From assembly GCA_022014155.1 (NCBI GenBank), contig JAKLLS010000004.1:1-63623 (forward strand): a stretch of 63,623 nucleotides of DNA. Direction: 5' to 3'. Both the position numbers and the translations under genes were made by a program. The notes under the pieces are model-generated. The model did not search any database, was not told where the DNA came from, and saw nothing but the letters and a program-made list of their open reading frames with translations. Positions within the stretch are counted from its first letter, which is position 1, and every line of letters starts with the position of its first letter. This DNA comes from Marinobacter sp. (lineage in GTDB: Bacteria > Pseudomonadota > Gammaproteobacteria > Pseudomonadales > Oleiphilaceae). Positions 38,569-48,919 of this stretch are shown in pieces.

Positions 38569-40371
38569 TCAGGCATACAGCGACTCAATCACAACGCTGT
38601 ACTTCTCATAAATATTGCTGCGCCGCACTTTCATTGTCGCGGTCACTTCATCATCGTCGTGGTCCAGCTCCTTGGTCAGCAGGTGGAAGCGCTTGATCTG
38701 CGCTACCTGGGGCAACTGTTCGTTGCCCCTGTTCACCTCTGCCTGAATCAGCTCATTGACCCGTTCATGCTCGGTCAGGCTGCGGAAGGTAGTGTAGGCA
38801 ATCCGCTCCTGTTCAGCCCATTTGGCGACGGTCTCGAAGTCAATCTGGATCAGGGCAGACACAAACTTTCGGGCCTCTCCGATGACAATGCACTCCTTGA
38901 TGTAAGGGCTGGCCTTGATGGTGTTTTCAATTTCCGTGGGAGAGAGGTTTTTGCCGCCGGCGGTGATCATGATGTCTTTCAGGCGATCGACAATCTTCAG
39001 CTGACCATCCCGCCATTCGCCCACATCGCCGGTGTGCAACCAGCCATCCTTCAGGGTGCTGAGGGTGGCATCATCATTCTTGTAGTAGCCCTTGAACATG
39101 CTGCCACCACGCATGATGATCTCATTTTGCTCGCCCAGTTTGACCTCAACCCCGGCAATCGCCTCGCCAACGGTACCCAGGTGAACGTTGTCCACGCGCT
39201 GGGCCGTTGCTACGCCGGTGCTCTCGGTCTGGCCATAGACTTCCACCAGGGGAATGCCGATGGTGCGGAAGAACGTCAGAATACCGGTGGCAATGGGTGC
39301 AGCGCCGGTAAGCGCGATGGTGCAGCGACGAAGCCCGATGAAGTTCTGCAACGCGCGGAACACGGTCCAGTAGCAGACACCAAACACCAGCCGCTCCATC
39401 AGGTTCCAGCTTGCCCGCGGTTTGGTGGCCAGTGGCTCACAGACGGTCATTGCCCGCTTGAACAGACCCTGGCGCCAGCGACCGGTTTCCTGGATCTTGA
39501 TGTAAATGGAGGAATGAAGCTTCTCCCAAATCCTTGGCACCCCGAGGAAAAACGTCGGCGCGATTTCCCGCAGGTCTTCCTGCACGGTCCGCAGGCTTTC
39601 GCCAAAACTGACCGTGCTGCCCACATAGATCGGGGCAATATTGGTGAATGCCTGCTCGGCAATATGGCACAGCGGCAGGTAGGACAAACTGGAATCATGT
39701 TCGCCCACGCCCAGCAGTTCAATCAGTCCCGGCGCGGCGGCGTGGAGGTTATGCCAGCTGACCATCGCGCCCTTGGGGCGACCGGTGGAGCCGGAGGTGT
39801 ACACCATCAACGCGGTGTCTTCCATGCGCTGTCGATCCAGAAGGTCATCGATCAACTGCGGATGCTGTTGCTCGAACTCCCGCCCCTTTGCCTCTATATC
39901 CTCAAACGCGGACGGTGGCTCGGGGTAATGCCGCAACCCTTTCATATCGATCACGATGTTATGCTTCAGTTGCGGTAACTTTGGCCAGGCTTCCAGTACC
40001 TTGTCCGTCTGCTCCTGGTCTTCACACACCACCATTTCGGCGTCGCTGTGCTCCAACACATAGGCCACCTCGTTCCAGGGACTGGTGGGATACACCCCCA
40101 CGCAAATACCCCCGACCATGCCGATGCCCATCTGCGCGATCACCCACTCCACCCGGTTCTCCGCGATGATGGCCACATGGCCACCCTCGGAAAGCCCAAG
40201 GGCGCGAAGTCCCAGCCCGAAATGGCGGGCGCGCTGGTAGTAGTCCTGCCAGGAGAAGGCCTGCCAGATACCAAAGTCCTTCTGGCGCAATGCCGGGCCA
40301 TCCGGCCGCTCACGAGCGTGGGCTCTCAGCATCTGGGTCAGGGTCAGGTCGGGAATTGCGGGTGTCGTCAT
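38569..40371 (-). CDS. long-chain acyl-CoA synthetase / AMP-dependent ligase
   Basis: LMVYTSGSTGRPKGAMVSWHN; GWLHTGDVGEWRDGQLKIVDRLKDIMITAGGKNLSPTEIEN; ATGA overlap with the livF-like stop. Confidence 0.93.
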   Translation of the reverse strand: MTTPAIPDLTLTQMLRAHARERPDGPALRQKDFGIWQAFSWQDYYQRARHFGLGLRALGLSEGGHVAIIAENRVEWVIAQMGIGMVGGICVGVYPTSPWNEVAYVLEHSDAEMVVCEDQEQTDKVLEAWPKLPQLKHNIVIDMKGLRHYPEPPSAFEDIEAKGREFEQQHPQLIDDLLDRQRMEDTALMVYTSGSTGRPKGAMVSWHNLHAAAPGLIELLGVGEHDSSLSYLPLCHIAEQAFTNIAPIYVGSTVSFGESLRTVQEDLREIAPTFFLGVPRIWEKLHSSIYIKIQETGRWRQGLFKRAMTVCEPLATKPRASWNLMERLVFGVCYWTVFRALQNFIGLRRCTIALTGAAPIATGILTFFRTIGIPLVEVYGQTESTGVATAQRVDNVHLGTVGEAIAGVEVKLGEQNEIIMRGGSMFKGYYKNDDATLSTLKDGWLHTGDVGEWRDGQLKIVDRLKDIMITAGGKNLSPTEIENTIKASPYIKECIVIGEARKFVSALIQIDFETVAKWAEQERIAYTTFRSLTEHERVNELIQAEVNRGNEQLPQVAQIKRFHLLTKELDHDDDEVTATMKVRRSNIYEKYSVVIESLYA

Positions 40372-41177
40372 GAAAGCCACCGTTTACGGCGTTTGTAATG
40401 CTTGATGTCGCGGTAACTGCGGGCCTCGCCTCCGGCGCCGCCAACCCCGAGGTAAAATTCCTGCACATCTTCATTGGCAGTGAGTTTGTCGGCCGGGCCG
40501 TCAATCACGATCTTGCCGTTTTCCATGATGTAGCCATAAGAAGCAATCGCCAGGGAGACCGCGGCATTCTGCTCCACCAGCAGGATGGCTGTGCCCTGCT
40601 CACGATTGATACGGGCCACGATGGTGAAGATTTCCTCCACCAGCAACGGCGCCAGCCCCAGGGAAGGCTCATCCAGCATGATCAGGTCCGGCTGGGCGAT
40701 CAGGGCGCGGCCCAGTGCCAGCATTTGCTGCTCCCCGCCAGACAAATACCCGGCCAGTTGCTTGCGGCGTTCCCTCAGGCGCGGGAAGTAGTTGTAGACC
40801 AGTTCATAACTGTCGCTCAGGGACGTTTTTTTGCCGGATAAGGCGTAGGTCGCAGCGATCAGGTTTTCCTCAACCGTCAGGTCCTCGAAAACCCGACGCC
40901 CCTCCATAACATGAAACAGACCATTTCGGACCAGTTTCTCCGGCGCGGTGCCTTTCACATCGGCACCGCGGAAACGCACCTCACCGGCGGTTACCTCGCC
41001 GTCTTCAAGGTCCAGCAAACCGGAGACGCTTTTCAGGGTGGTGGACTTGCCGGCGCCATTGGAGCCCAACAACGCCACAATGGCGCCCTTCGGCACCCTC
41101 AGTGACAGGCCCCGGAGGACCTGCACCGACTTGTTGTAGACCACCTCGATATTATCGATTTCCAGTAAGGCTTCCAT
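40368..41177 (-). CDS. branched-chain-type ABC transporter ATP-binding protein (LivF-like)
   Basis: GSNGAGKSTTLKSVSG; YLSGGEQQMLALGRALIAQPDLIMLDEPSLGLAP; start inward of ORF-track. Confidence 0.92.
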   Translation of the reverse strand: MEALLEIDNIEVVYNKSVQVLRGLSLRVPKGAIVALLGSNGAGKSTTLKSVSGLLDLEDGEVTAGEVRFRGADVKGTAPEKLVRNGLFHVMEGRRVFEDLTVEENLIAATYALSGKKTSLSDSYELVYNYFPRLRERRKQLAGYLSGGEQQMLALGRALIAQPDLIMLDEPSLGLAPLLVEEIFTIVARINREQGTAILLVEQNAAVSLAIASYGYIMENGKIVIDGPADKLTANEDVQEFYLGVGGAGGEARSYRDIKHYKRRKRWLS

Positions 41178-41185
41178 ACAGCCCC

Positions 41186-42406
41186 TCAGTCGAGGTGAAT
41201 CCAGTCCGATACCGGCTCGTAACGGCCCTCGTCGGCGTTCACCCGCCAGATACGACCGACCGGGAATGACATGTCCCGCACCGTCACCGGAATACCGATA
41301 ATACCGCCGGTGTCCCAATCCTCGATGGAGGCCAGCGACGCCGCCATGTTCTCGGCAGTCAGCTCCTTGCCGGCGTCCAGCGTGCGCTTGATGACTTCGG
41401 TCCAGACCATGGCATTGAACCAGCCCTGCATGTAGCCAGTGGGGCGATAGCCCGCTTCCGGATCACTCTTCTCAGCCTGGGCACGGAGCGCATCCAGCAT
41501 AGGGCCGCTCTCTTCGCTGTCGTAGTAGTTGTAGGGCATCACACCCATATAGCCGTCGGCATCCGCTCCCATCTTGTCGATGATCAGCTTGTCGGAGGAC
41601 CAGAAAGTGCCCATGAACTTGGTGTCCAGGCCCATCTGGCGCATCTGCACCATGAACTCATTGATGGGTGACAGCACATAACCGTGGAACACCACATAAT
41701 CGGGGCGAACCCGGCGCAGCTTCAGCACTTCCGCCGATACGTCCACGCTGCCCGGCTTGGTGACGATCTCCTCGACCACTTCAATCCCCAGCTCCGCGGC
41801 GCGGGCTTTGCCATTTTCGATCGGATCCTTGCCGAACTCGGTATCGCTGTAGACAAAGGCCAGTGTCGGCTTGTCGCCCTCTCCGGTCTCGGAAGCAATG
41901 TACTCAAGGATGATGCCGAACATCTGGCTGTAGTTCGGGCCCGGAATGAACTGGAACGGGTACTGCTCGTTGTCGGTCAGCGCGGTTGCGAACGAGGCGC
42001 CGCTCATCAGCGTGTTGCCCTGGCTGTTCAGTTCCGCGGCAATGGCTTTCATGAAACCGGTGCTGTCACCGTAATACACCGCCGGTGAGTCGCTGCCGGA
42101 AATCTTTTTGAACGCGGCCACCGAACGATCCACCTCGTAGGCCGTGTCTTCCATCACGTACTCCACCGGGTGCCCATTGATGCCGCCTTCGCTGTTGATC
42201 CAGCTGGTGTAGTCGGTCAGGCCGGCGTGGATATGCACCCCGGCAAAGGCAAATACACCCGACAGTGGAATCGAACCGCCGAACACGATGGGTTCCTTGT
42301 CCTGCGCCATGGCGGGCGCGGTCATTGTCAGTGCCGCGACCAGACCACCCAGCCCTGCGAGCTGACGGCCTTTTCTGAAGCCTGAACTGAATAGGTTTCT
42401 GAACAT
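41186..42406 (-). CDS. branched-chain-type ABC transporter substrate-binding protein
   Basis: Signal peptide MFRNLFSSGFRKGRQLAGLGGLVAALTMTAPAMA; EPIVFGGSIPLSGVFAFAGVHIHAGLTDYTSWINSEGGINGHPVEYV. Confidence 0.92.
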   Translation of the reverse strand: MFRNLFSSGFRKGRQLAGLGGLVAALTMTAPAMAQDKEPIVFGGSIPLSGVFAFAGVHIHAGLTDYTSWINSEGGINGHPVEYVMEDTAYEVDRSVAAFKKISGSDSPAVYYGDSTGFMKAIAAELNSQGNTLMSGASFATALTDNEQYPFQFIPGPNYSQMFGIILEYIASETGEGDKPTLAFVYSDTEFGKDPIENGKARAAELGIEVVEEIVTKPGSVDVSAEVLKLRRVRPDYVVFHGYVLSPINEFMVQMRQMGLDTKFMGTFWSSDKLIIDKMGADADGYMGVMPYNYYDSEESGPMLDALRAQAEKSDPEAGYRPTGYMQGWFNAMVWTEVIKRTLDAGKELTAENMAASLASIEDWDTGGIIGIPVTVRDMSFPVGRIWRVNADEGRYEPVSDWIHLD

Positions 42407-42465
42407 GAGTCTTCTCCTTGCTGCGTCTTGTTGTTGGTGTTGCAACGGGTCGCGTGACAGCGCGA

Positions 42466-43509
42466 TCAGGTACGGAATGGCCACAGCCGGAAGAACCGCC
42501 GGATGCGATGCCAGATCTCGGCCAGGCCATGAGGCTCAAATATCAGGAAGCCCACGATCAACGCCCCGAAAATGATTTCCAGCATCGGCGACATGAACAC
42601 CGGCGCATTGGGGTAAAACGGCGTCAGCGCGGACGTCAGCAGTTTGAGCGCCTCCGGGATCAGCGTCATGAACGCCGCACCCAGAATGCCGCCCAGCAGG
42701 TTGCCCATACCGCCCACAATCACCGCCGCCAGATAGAAAATGGACATGGACAGGGGAAAGCTTTCCGGCGTCACCACCCGGTAAAAATAGGCAAACAGGC
42801 CGCCAGCCACCCCGGCATAAAAGGAACTCAGCGCGAAAGACATCAACTTATAGTGCAGCAGGTTGATACCCAGGATTTCAGCGGAAATGTCGCGATCGCG
42901 TATGGCGATGAAGGCACGGCCAATACGAGTGCGGAACACATTGCTTGCCGCGAGCACCATCAGCACCGCAAGCGGCACGATGACAAAATACATCCGGAAA
43001 TCGCTCTGAAAGGTAAACCCGAACAGATGGGCGGGCTCCAGACTAAGCCCCCCCATGCCACCGGTGACCGGCTCCCACTCAGCAAAGATAAAGTGCAGGA
43101 ACACGCTTGCCGCCAGGGTCGCGATTGCCAGGTACAGCCCTTTGACCCGAAGGGATGGCAACCCCACCAGAATACCGACCGCCGCCGCCATCAGCCCCGC
43201 CAGCAACAGGGTAATCGGGAACGGCAAGCCGGTATTCAGCGACAGCCAGGCAACCGTGTAACCGCCGACACCCATGAACCCAGCCTGTCCCAGGGAAATC
43301 AGCCCGGTAAAACCGGTGAGAATATTCAGGCCGGTGGTGCTGATCACCGCGATACCAACCAGACACCCCAGGTACAACAGGTAGGAATTCGCGAGAAGCG
43401 GAAACACCAACAGGGCCAGCAGAAACAGAGCAAACCAGAATTTCTGGGTGGCAGTGGTCCAGATCGCCTCGTCGGACTCGTAGGTCTGCTTTGCGTCACC
43501 AATGCGCAT
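42466..43509 (-). CDS. branched-chain-type ABC transporter permease (LivM-like)
   Basis: TGLNILTGFTGLISLGQAGFMGVGGYTVAWL; multi-TM. Confidence 0.92.
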   Translation of the reverse strand: MRIGDAKQTYESDEAIWTTATQKFWFALFLLALLVFPLLANSYLLYLGCLVGIAVISTTGLNILTGFTGLISLGQAGFMGVGGYTVAWLSLNTGLPFPITLLLAGLMAAAVGILVGLPSLRVKGLYLAIATLAASVFLHFIFAEWEPVTGGMGGLSLEPAHLFGFTFQSDFRMYFVIVPLAVLMVLAASNVFRTRIGRAFIAIRDRDISAEILGINLLHYKLMSFALSSFYAGVAGGLFAYFYRVVTPESFPLSMSIFYLAAVIVGGMGNLLGGILGAAFMTLIPEALKLLTSALTPFYPNAPVFMSPMLEIIFGALIVGFLIFEPHGLAEIWHRIRRFFRLWPFRT

Positions 43510-43510
43510 C

Positions 43511-44389
43511 TTATACTCGCTCTATTTCATGAGTACCGAAGAGTCCGTATGGACGAATCACCAGGATGACCGCCAGCACCAGAAACGTGGCCGGCATCCG
43601 GTATTCTCCACCGAGGTAGGCCCCGGCCACGGTTTCCAGCCAGCCGATGAACACCCCTGCAATCAGGGCGCCCAGAATGCTGTCCAGGCCACCGACAATC
43701 ACCACCACCAGCACACTGAGGCCGATGATCCCGAACTGGGGACTCAGGCCGCCAGTCGCCGCCACCAGCACACCGGCGAGGGAGGCGGCCAGGGAGCCGA
43801 ATACCCAGGCCAGGTTAAACACCCGACGCACGTTGATCCCCATGGAATAGGCCGCCGCCTGATCGGACGCCGTCGCCCGCAGTGCGACGCCGCCGCGGGA
43901 GAAGCGGAAATACAGCAGATACAGAATCAGCACCGCAGCGCCAATCAGGAAGCCGTAGGCAATTTTGGGTGCAAGATACAGAGGACCGATGAACACCGGC
44001 TCCCGGGGCAGGAAGCGGGGCAACAACTGGGGATCGGCGCTCCAGAAAAGCTCCACCACCCCCACCAGGATGCTGGCAATACCAATGGTCACCATCACCA
44101 CCGCAATCGGCGACTCCCCGAGCATTGGCCGGATCATCACCTTTTCAATGACACCACCCAGGATGCTACCCCCAAGAACCGCCAGCGGCAGCGCTATCCA
44201 GGGTGACAACTCCATCCCACCCGCGAAGGCCAGGAACAGATAGGCGGCGAACATCATGATCTCGCCGATGGCAAAATTGATCACCCGGGTGGCTTTGTAG
44301 ATGATCACAAACCCCAGAGCGATCAGGGAATAGAGTCCACCCATGGCCAAGCCAGCCAGGCTGATCTCGCCAAAGAACAACCAATCCAT
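43511..44389 (-). CDS. branched-chain-type ABC transporter permease (LivH-like)
   Basis: GLYSLIALGFVIIYKATRVINFAIGEIMMFAAYL. Confidence 0.92.
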   Translation of the reverse strand: MDWLFFGEISLAGLAMGGLYSLIALGFVIIYKATRVINFAIGEIMMFAAYLFLAFAGGMELSPWIALPLAVLGGSILGGVIEKVMIRPMLGESPIAVVMVTIGIASILVGVVELFWSADPQLLPRFLPREPVFIGPLYLAPKIAYGFLIGAAVLILYLLYFRFSRGGVALRATASDQAAAYSMGINVRRVFNLAWVFGSLAASLAGVLVAATGGLSPQFGIIGLSVLVVVIVGGLDSILGALIAGVFIGWLETVAGAYLGGEYRMPATFLVLAVILVIRPYGLFGTHEIERV

Positions 44390-45204
44390 CAGGCGGCCTC
44401 CCCTGCCGGATTGAGTTTTGTGCGCAGGCTGTCAATGTCACTGTTGCCCAGGTACGCCTTGATGACCTCGGGATTTTTCTGGACGTCGGCAGGCAGGCCC
44501 TCGGTAACCACCTGGCCGAAATTGAGCACCGCGATGTGGTCTGAAATGTCCATCACCATGCCCATGTCGTGCTCCACCATCAGCACCGTAATGCCCCACT
44601 CTTCCCGGATATCCAGGATGAAACGGGCCATGTCCTCTTTTTCTTCCCGGTTCATACCGGCCACCGGCTCGTCCAGCATCAGTACTGTCGGCTGCATGGC
44701 CAATGCCCGGGCCAACTCGACCCGCTTCTGCAGCCCGTAGGAAAGGCTCGCTACCGGCTGGCGACGGATATGGTCAATTTCCAGGAAGTCGATAATCCGC
44801 CGTTCCACGTCCTTGCGCACCATCATCTCTTCGCGGCGGGCAGCCCCGAAATAGACGAGGGAGCCAAGCAGGCCGCTCTTCATGTGAACGTGCGCACCAA
44901 GCTTGATGTTATCGAGTACGGTCATACCCCGGAACAGGGCAATATTCTGGAAGGTTCGGGCCAGACCCAGCGAGGCCCGCTGCGGGGGTTTGATACGGCC
45001 CGAGAGCACCTCTCCCTGGTAGCTGATGGTGCCCTGCTGGGGCTTGTAAAAACCTGAAATGCAGTTGAACAACGAGGTCTTGCCAGCACCATTCGGACCG
45101 ATAATGGTGGTGACGGTGTTTTCCGGCACGCGGAAACTGACGTCCTGCAATGCCGTCACGCCACCAAAGGACAAAGACAGGTTTTTGATCTCGAGGATAC
45201 TCAC
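44389..45204 (-). CDS. branched-chain-type ABC transporter ATP-binding protein (LivG-like)
   Basis: IGPNGAGKTSLFNCISGFYKP; VMLDEPVAGMNREEKEDMARFI. Confidence 0.92.
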   Translation of the reverse strand: MSILEIKNLSLSFGGVTALQDVSFRVPENTVTTIIGPNGAGKTSLFNCISGFYKPQQGTISYQGEVLSGRIKPPQRASLGLARTFQNIALFRGMTVLDNIKLGAHVHMKSGLLGSLVYFGAARREEMMVRKDVERRIIDFLEIDHIRRQPVASLSYGLQKRVELARALAMQPTVLMLDEPVAGMNREEKEDMARFILDIREEWGITVLMVEHDMGMVMDISDHIAVLNFGQVVTEGLPADVQKNPEVIKAYLGNSDIDSLRTKLNPAGEAA

Positions 45205-45381
45205 ATCTTGTCACGCTTAATCAGGATTATGGTTGTTGTTATCGTCAGCACTATTTACTGAACCAAGCTAAAAATAGTTCAACCTCACGACAATAGCCAA
45301 GTGACTGTCGACTACCATGGAACGAGTGGAATGGTCAGAAAGATGCAGTCGGTACAAAAAAACGGGCAGGAGGACAGAACA

Positions 45382-46176
45382 ATGACAACAGCGACCGTGT
45401 TATCCGAATTTGACCGCAGTAGCGGCGTCGCAACACTGACTTTTAACCGACCCGATTCGCTCAACGCCATCGACATCACCATGGCAAGGAACTTCCTCGA
45501 GGCAGTCAGGGGCCTGTCCGTTCAACCAGGCCTGCGCTGTGTGGTGCTCCGGGGCGCTGGTCGCGCGTTTGTCGCGGGGGGCGACATTTCCAGTATGGCC
45601 GAAGGCAGGCAGCAGGCCTGGCAAATGGTCAACACCGCCCTGGACTCGCTGAATCCGGCCATCCTTTTGCTACGGAACATCGACGCACCGATCATTGCCT
45701 CGGTTAAAGGAGTGGCAGCGGGTGCAGGTCTCAGCCTTGCGCTGATGGCCGACCTGATCGTTGCCGAGGAAAACGCCCGCTTCCTGATCGCCTACAACGG
45801 CATAGGCGCCGTCCCGGACTGCGGGGGAACCTGGTTCCTGCCTCACAAGATCGGCGCCGGAAGGGCCTCGGAAATGATGATCCTCGGACGTACCCTGAAC
45901 GCCAGGGAAGCTCAGAGCTGGGGCCTGGTGACAAGTGTTGCGGCGGAAGATCAGTTCGATGGAATGTTGGCAACCACGGTTACCAAAGCCGCTGAGGGGC
46001 CTGGCCGTGCATTTGGGGCTTTTCGCCGTCTGGTCGACCAGGCAAGCGGCACTGCATTGGCCGACCATCTGGAAGCCGAGCGACATGCCTTTCTGGAGAT
46101 GACCCAAACGGCCGACTTCAGCGAAGGCGTGTCTGCCTTCCTGGACAAACGCAAACCACGGTTTCAGGGTTGCTGA
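45382..46176 (+). CDS. enoyl-CoA hydratase/isomerase family protein
   Basis: TLTFNRPDSLNAIDITMARNFLEAV...CVVLRGAGRAFVAGGDISSM; RBS AGGAGGA upstream of ATG 45382. Confidence 0.88.
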   Translation: MTTATVLSEFDRSSGVATLTFNRPDSLNAIDITMARNFLEAVRGLSVQPGLRCVVLRGAGRAFVAGGDISSMAEGRQQAWQMVNTALDSLNPAILLLRNIDAPIIASVKGVAAGAGLSLALMADLIVAEENARFLIAYNGIGAVPDCGGTWFLPHKIGAGRASEMMILGRTLNAREAQSWGLVTSVAAEDQFDGMLATTVTKAAEGPGRAFGAFRRLVDQASGTALADHLEAERHAFLEMTQTADFSEGVSAFLDKRKPRFQGC

Positions 46177-46185
46177 AAGCGGCCC

Positions 46186-46890
46186 CTACCGTTCGGCATC
46201 CACCCGGAAAAAGCCCAGATCCTGCAATGGCAGCTCCAGAACCGAATCATCCAGAATGATGGGCACCGCACGTTTTTCAGGCGTGATAATCGCGGAGAAC
46301 CGGTTTTTTACCGGTGACTCGATATCCAGATTCAGGTTCAGGGACGTCAGCAACTCGGTATCCACCGACGGCCGGACCACCTGATTAATCGCCGCCAGCA
46401 CCTCCCCACTGTATTGCAAACGCACCATGGTTTCGACGGGTACGACCATATCCACCGGCAGCTCAAACCGCACGGGCAACACACCTCTGACCGGCAGTTC
46501 CGGCAGCCAGGAATAGATCATTCCAGTGTTGGCAGAGACTTCCAGATCCGTCTCAACGGTTAAGGTGTCGCGGTAGCGGATTTCCATACGCAGCGGCACC
46601 ATGGTGTCTAGCTCCAGCTGCGTACGGTACTGCCCCTTCAAGTGCAGCGGCAGCGCTTCGTGGCGGAAAGGCACGTTCACGTCCACCTGCCCCAGTATGG
46701 TAAGCTCGGCATTTTCTTCGGTGTGGGCATCGACCCTCAGTTCTGCTGGCAACCTCAACAGTGCGAACTGATCGGTCAGGGACACACCGATGATCACCCG
46801 GGTATACAGCATGAACCCACCCAGCAAACCAAGCGCAACGACGAGTACAAACAGCCAGCCATACAGAATCCAGCGTCCAAGAGCACTCAT
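46186..46890 (-). CDS. uncharacterised membrane-anchored protein with repeated [VL]P[hydrophobic] strands
   Basis: N-terminal TM; VPF, LPL, VPL, LPV (x3), VPV, VPI, LPL periodic motif; ATGA overlap with the upstream gene. Confidence 0.6.
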   Translation of the reverse strand: MSALGRWILYGWLFVLVVALGLLGGFMLYTRVIIGVSLTDQFALLRLPAELRVDAHTEENAELTILGQVDVNVPFRHEALPLHLKGQYRTQLELDTMVPLRMEIRYRDTLTVETDLEVSANTGMIYSWLPELPVRGVLPVRFELPVDMVVPVETMVRLQYSGEVLAAINQVVRPSVDTELLTSLNLNLDIESPVKNRFSAIITPEKRAVPIILDDSVLELPLQDLGFFRVDAER

Positions 46891-47651
46891 TGCCTTGGCT
46901 GCTCCGAGGGCGTGTCGTCGTAAGGATTTGGCTCCGATTCGTCTTGCGGCGACCAGGAAAGTCCAATTTCACGAATGGGAAGCTCCAGGTCCATCTCCGC
47001 CAGCAGGGCATCCGCAGGCTCAAGGATGGTGGCGTAGGCATTGATCCGCGACCGAACCGGCACAGACATCGCGGTTTTCAGTGGAATATCCGTGGCAATA
47101 TCCACTTTCAGGGGCACCTGGAGGGATTCCAGCAGTTCAACCTGAGCGGGTGCGGTGAACTTCAGATCCACCATCTGATCAATCTCGATCTCCTCGTCCA
47201 GAGGGATGATGGCCTTGACCGGCAGCTCGCCGCGCAACGGCAATTCAAACCATTTACCGAGCGCTTTGACTTCCACGTTACCGTCAACCGAAATCCGCTG
47301 ATTCAGTTCAATGTTCTGGCGCAATGGCACCACCATCTGTATCGGTACGGCGCTATCAAAAGTGACCGACACGTTCAGGGTGTCGCGAATCGGTAGGATC
47401 AGAGTCTGGTCGATGGGTACCGTCGTGGACAGCACGGTATCCAGCTCGATATCCAGACTGTCCAGAATATCGATCCCCACGGCCATGGGCTCGGGAATGG
47501 ACACTTTCGCCTGCTGGTCACGCAACAACAGCTCCGCCCCCAGATTCTTCCACAACCAATAGGCACCGGTCGCACCCAAAACGATGGCCAGGATCAGTAA
47601 TACCCCAGCAATGGCCAACCATGTCTTACGAACCGTAATCTGTACTGCCAT
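46887..47651 (-). CDS. uncharacterised membrane-anchored protein, apparent paralogue of 46186..46890
   Basis: N-terminal TM; VPI, LPI, VPI, VPL, LPL, LPV, IPL, VPL, IPL, VPV periodic motif. Confidence 0.6.
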   Translation of the reverse strand: MAVQITVRKTWLAIAGVLLILAIVLGATGAYWLWKNLGAELLLRDQQAKVSIPEPMAVGIDILDSLDIELDTVLSTTVPIDQTLILPIRDTLNVSVTFDSAVPIQMVVPLRQNIELNQRISVDGNVEVKALGKWFELPLRGELPVKAIIPLDEEIEIDQMVDLKFTAPAQVELLESLQVPLKVDIATDIPLKTAMSVPVRSRINAYATILEPADALLAEMDLELPIREIGLSWSPQDESEPNPYDDTPSEQPRQ

Positions 47652-47675
47652 AGCGGATTTCCTGAGCCAGCCTCG

Positions 47676-48899
47676 TTATCCGAACATGAAGGTAAGCTGG
47701 AATACCCCCACACACAAACCCAATACCGCACCGACCGCAATCAGTATCCACTCGTCCTGTTCGAACGCCGGTCTCAGCATGCCCTCGAACTCCGAGGGTT
47801 TGAGGCTCTGCAAACGGGTTGACAGTGTATGCTCCAGGTCCAGGGCTTCATCGGCATAATCTTCGATGTGTTTCAGCGTGGCCGGCAGCCGCTGAATCAG
47901 CCGTTTGACCGCACTGGATTTCATGTCGCGGTAGTTCTGGGTGCCCACGGCAAAGGTGACGAAAGGCTTGGCCAGGTTGGTCTGCTCGTCGACCGCACGC
48001 TGTACATGGCGTCCGATCATATCGAATACCTTGTCCGCGTAGGGTCCTTTCAGAATCCCCTCGATGATGTTGGACGGGGTGAGAACGTAAGAGGACACCA
48101 GACGACCGTAATCACTGGCCACTTCATTCTGACGCTTCATGAACAACCCCTGGATATTGAACGGGCCAATGCGCATCAGTTCTTTGGGGTTGAAGATCAT
48201 CTGCAGGGCAATGGCGTTGGTGGCATAGCCCACCAGCAAACCGAAGGCAGGCAACAACCAACCCTGCTGGAAGAACAGCCACACGCCCATCTGGACCAGA
48301 CCGAACAGCAAACCGAAGTACAACCCAGACCGGCCGATAAAGCGAAATTCAGCGGCACCCACTTCCTGGAAGATCTTGTTCAACAGAGCCTTGTCACGGC
48401 TCAGGTTGGTCACCACCATATCCTCAAGATCATACATCTGGGAGATGTTGATCTTGAGCTGGTTCATGATGTCATTGATCAGTTTGGGAGCGTCCCGCTT
48501 GACCCGCTTGTAGATCTGCCGTTTGACCATTTCCGGCAAGGATTCCCAGAGCTTCGGTTCATACTCCAGCATCACCTGGTCGACGATTTCCTCGATCATG
48601 CCGTTCAACGCCGGCTCCAGCGCATTGGCCACCTTGTCGGCGTCCAGGCGGGAGAAGATCTCTTCCTGAGTAATGAGATGGGTAGTGATGGTTTCCACCG
48701 AAATAGCCGCCATTTTCGCCGCACGCCGGGGAATGATGCCCTGCCAGCCCAGGAACGGAGGCTTACCCACAAACTCCAGCGGCTGGAACATCATCTTGAT
48801 GGCTATGACGTTGGTGACATAACCAACAACACCACTAATAACCGGCATCGACAGATACAGCCACAGGTTTGACACGAAGTCATTCACTACCGCTTCCAT
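47676..48899 (-). CDS. DUF445 family membrane protein
   Basis: VVGYVTNVIAIKMMFQPLEFVGKPPFLGWQGIIPRRAAKMA and a second GYATNAIALQMIFNPKEL. Confidence 0.85.
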   Translation of the reverse strand: MEAVVNDFVSNLWLYLSMPVISGVVGYVTNVIAIKMMFQPLEFVGKPPFLGWQGIIPRRAAKMAAISVETITTHLITQEEIFSRLDADKVANALEPALNGMIEEIVDQVMLEYEPKLWESLPEMVKRQIYKRVKRDAPKLINDIMNQLKINISQMYDLEDMVVTNLSRDKALLNKIFQEVGAAEFRFIGRSGLYFGLLFGLVQMGVWLFFQQGWLLPAFGLLVGYATNAIALQMIFNPKELMRIGPFNIQGLFMKRQNEVASDYGRLVSSYVLTPSNIIEGILKGPYADKVFDMIGRHVQRAVDEQTNLAKPFVTFAVGTQNYRDMKSSAVKRLIQRLPATLKHIEDYADEALDLEHTLSTRLQSLKPSEFEGMLRPAFEQDEWILIAVGAVLGLCVGVFQLTFMFG

Positions 48900-48919
48900 A
48901 CTCGCACTTCCAATCGTTT

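Noticed and set aside
38659-39978. 439-aa plus-strand ORF
   Set aside because: Antisense of the acyl-CoA ligase; no family features.
42418-43569. 383-aa plus-strand ORF, His/Gln/Arg-rich
   Set aside because: Antisense of the LivM-like permease; composition typical of reversed membrane-protein codons.
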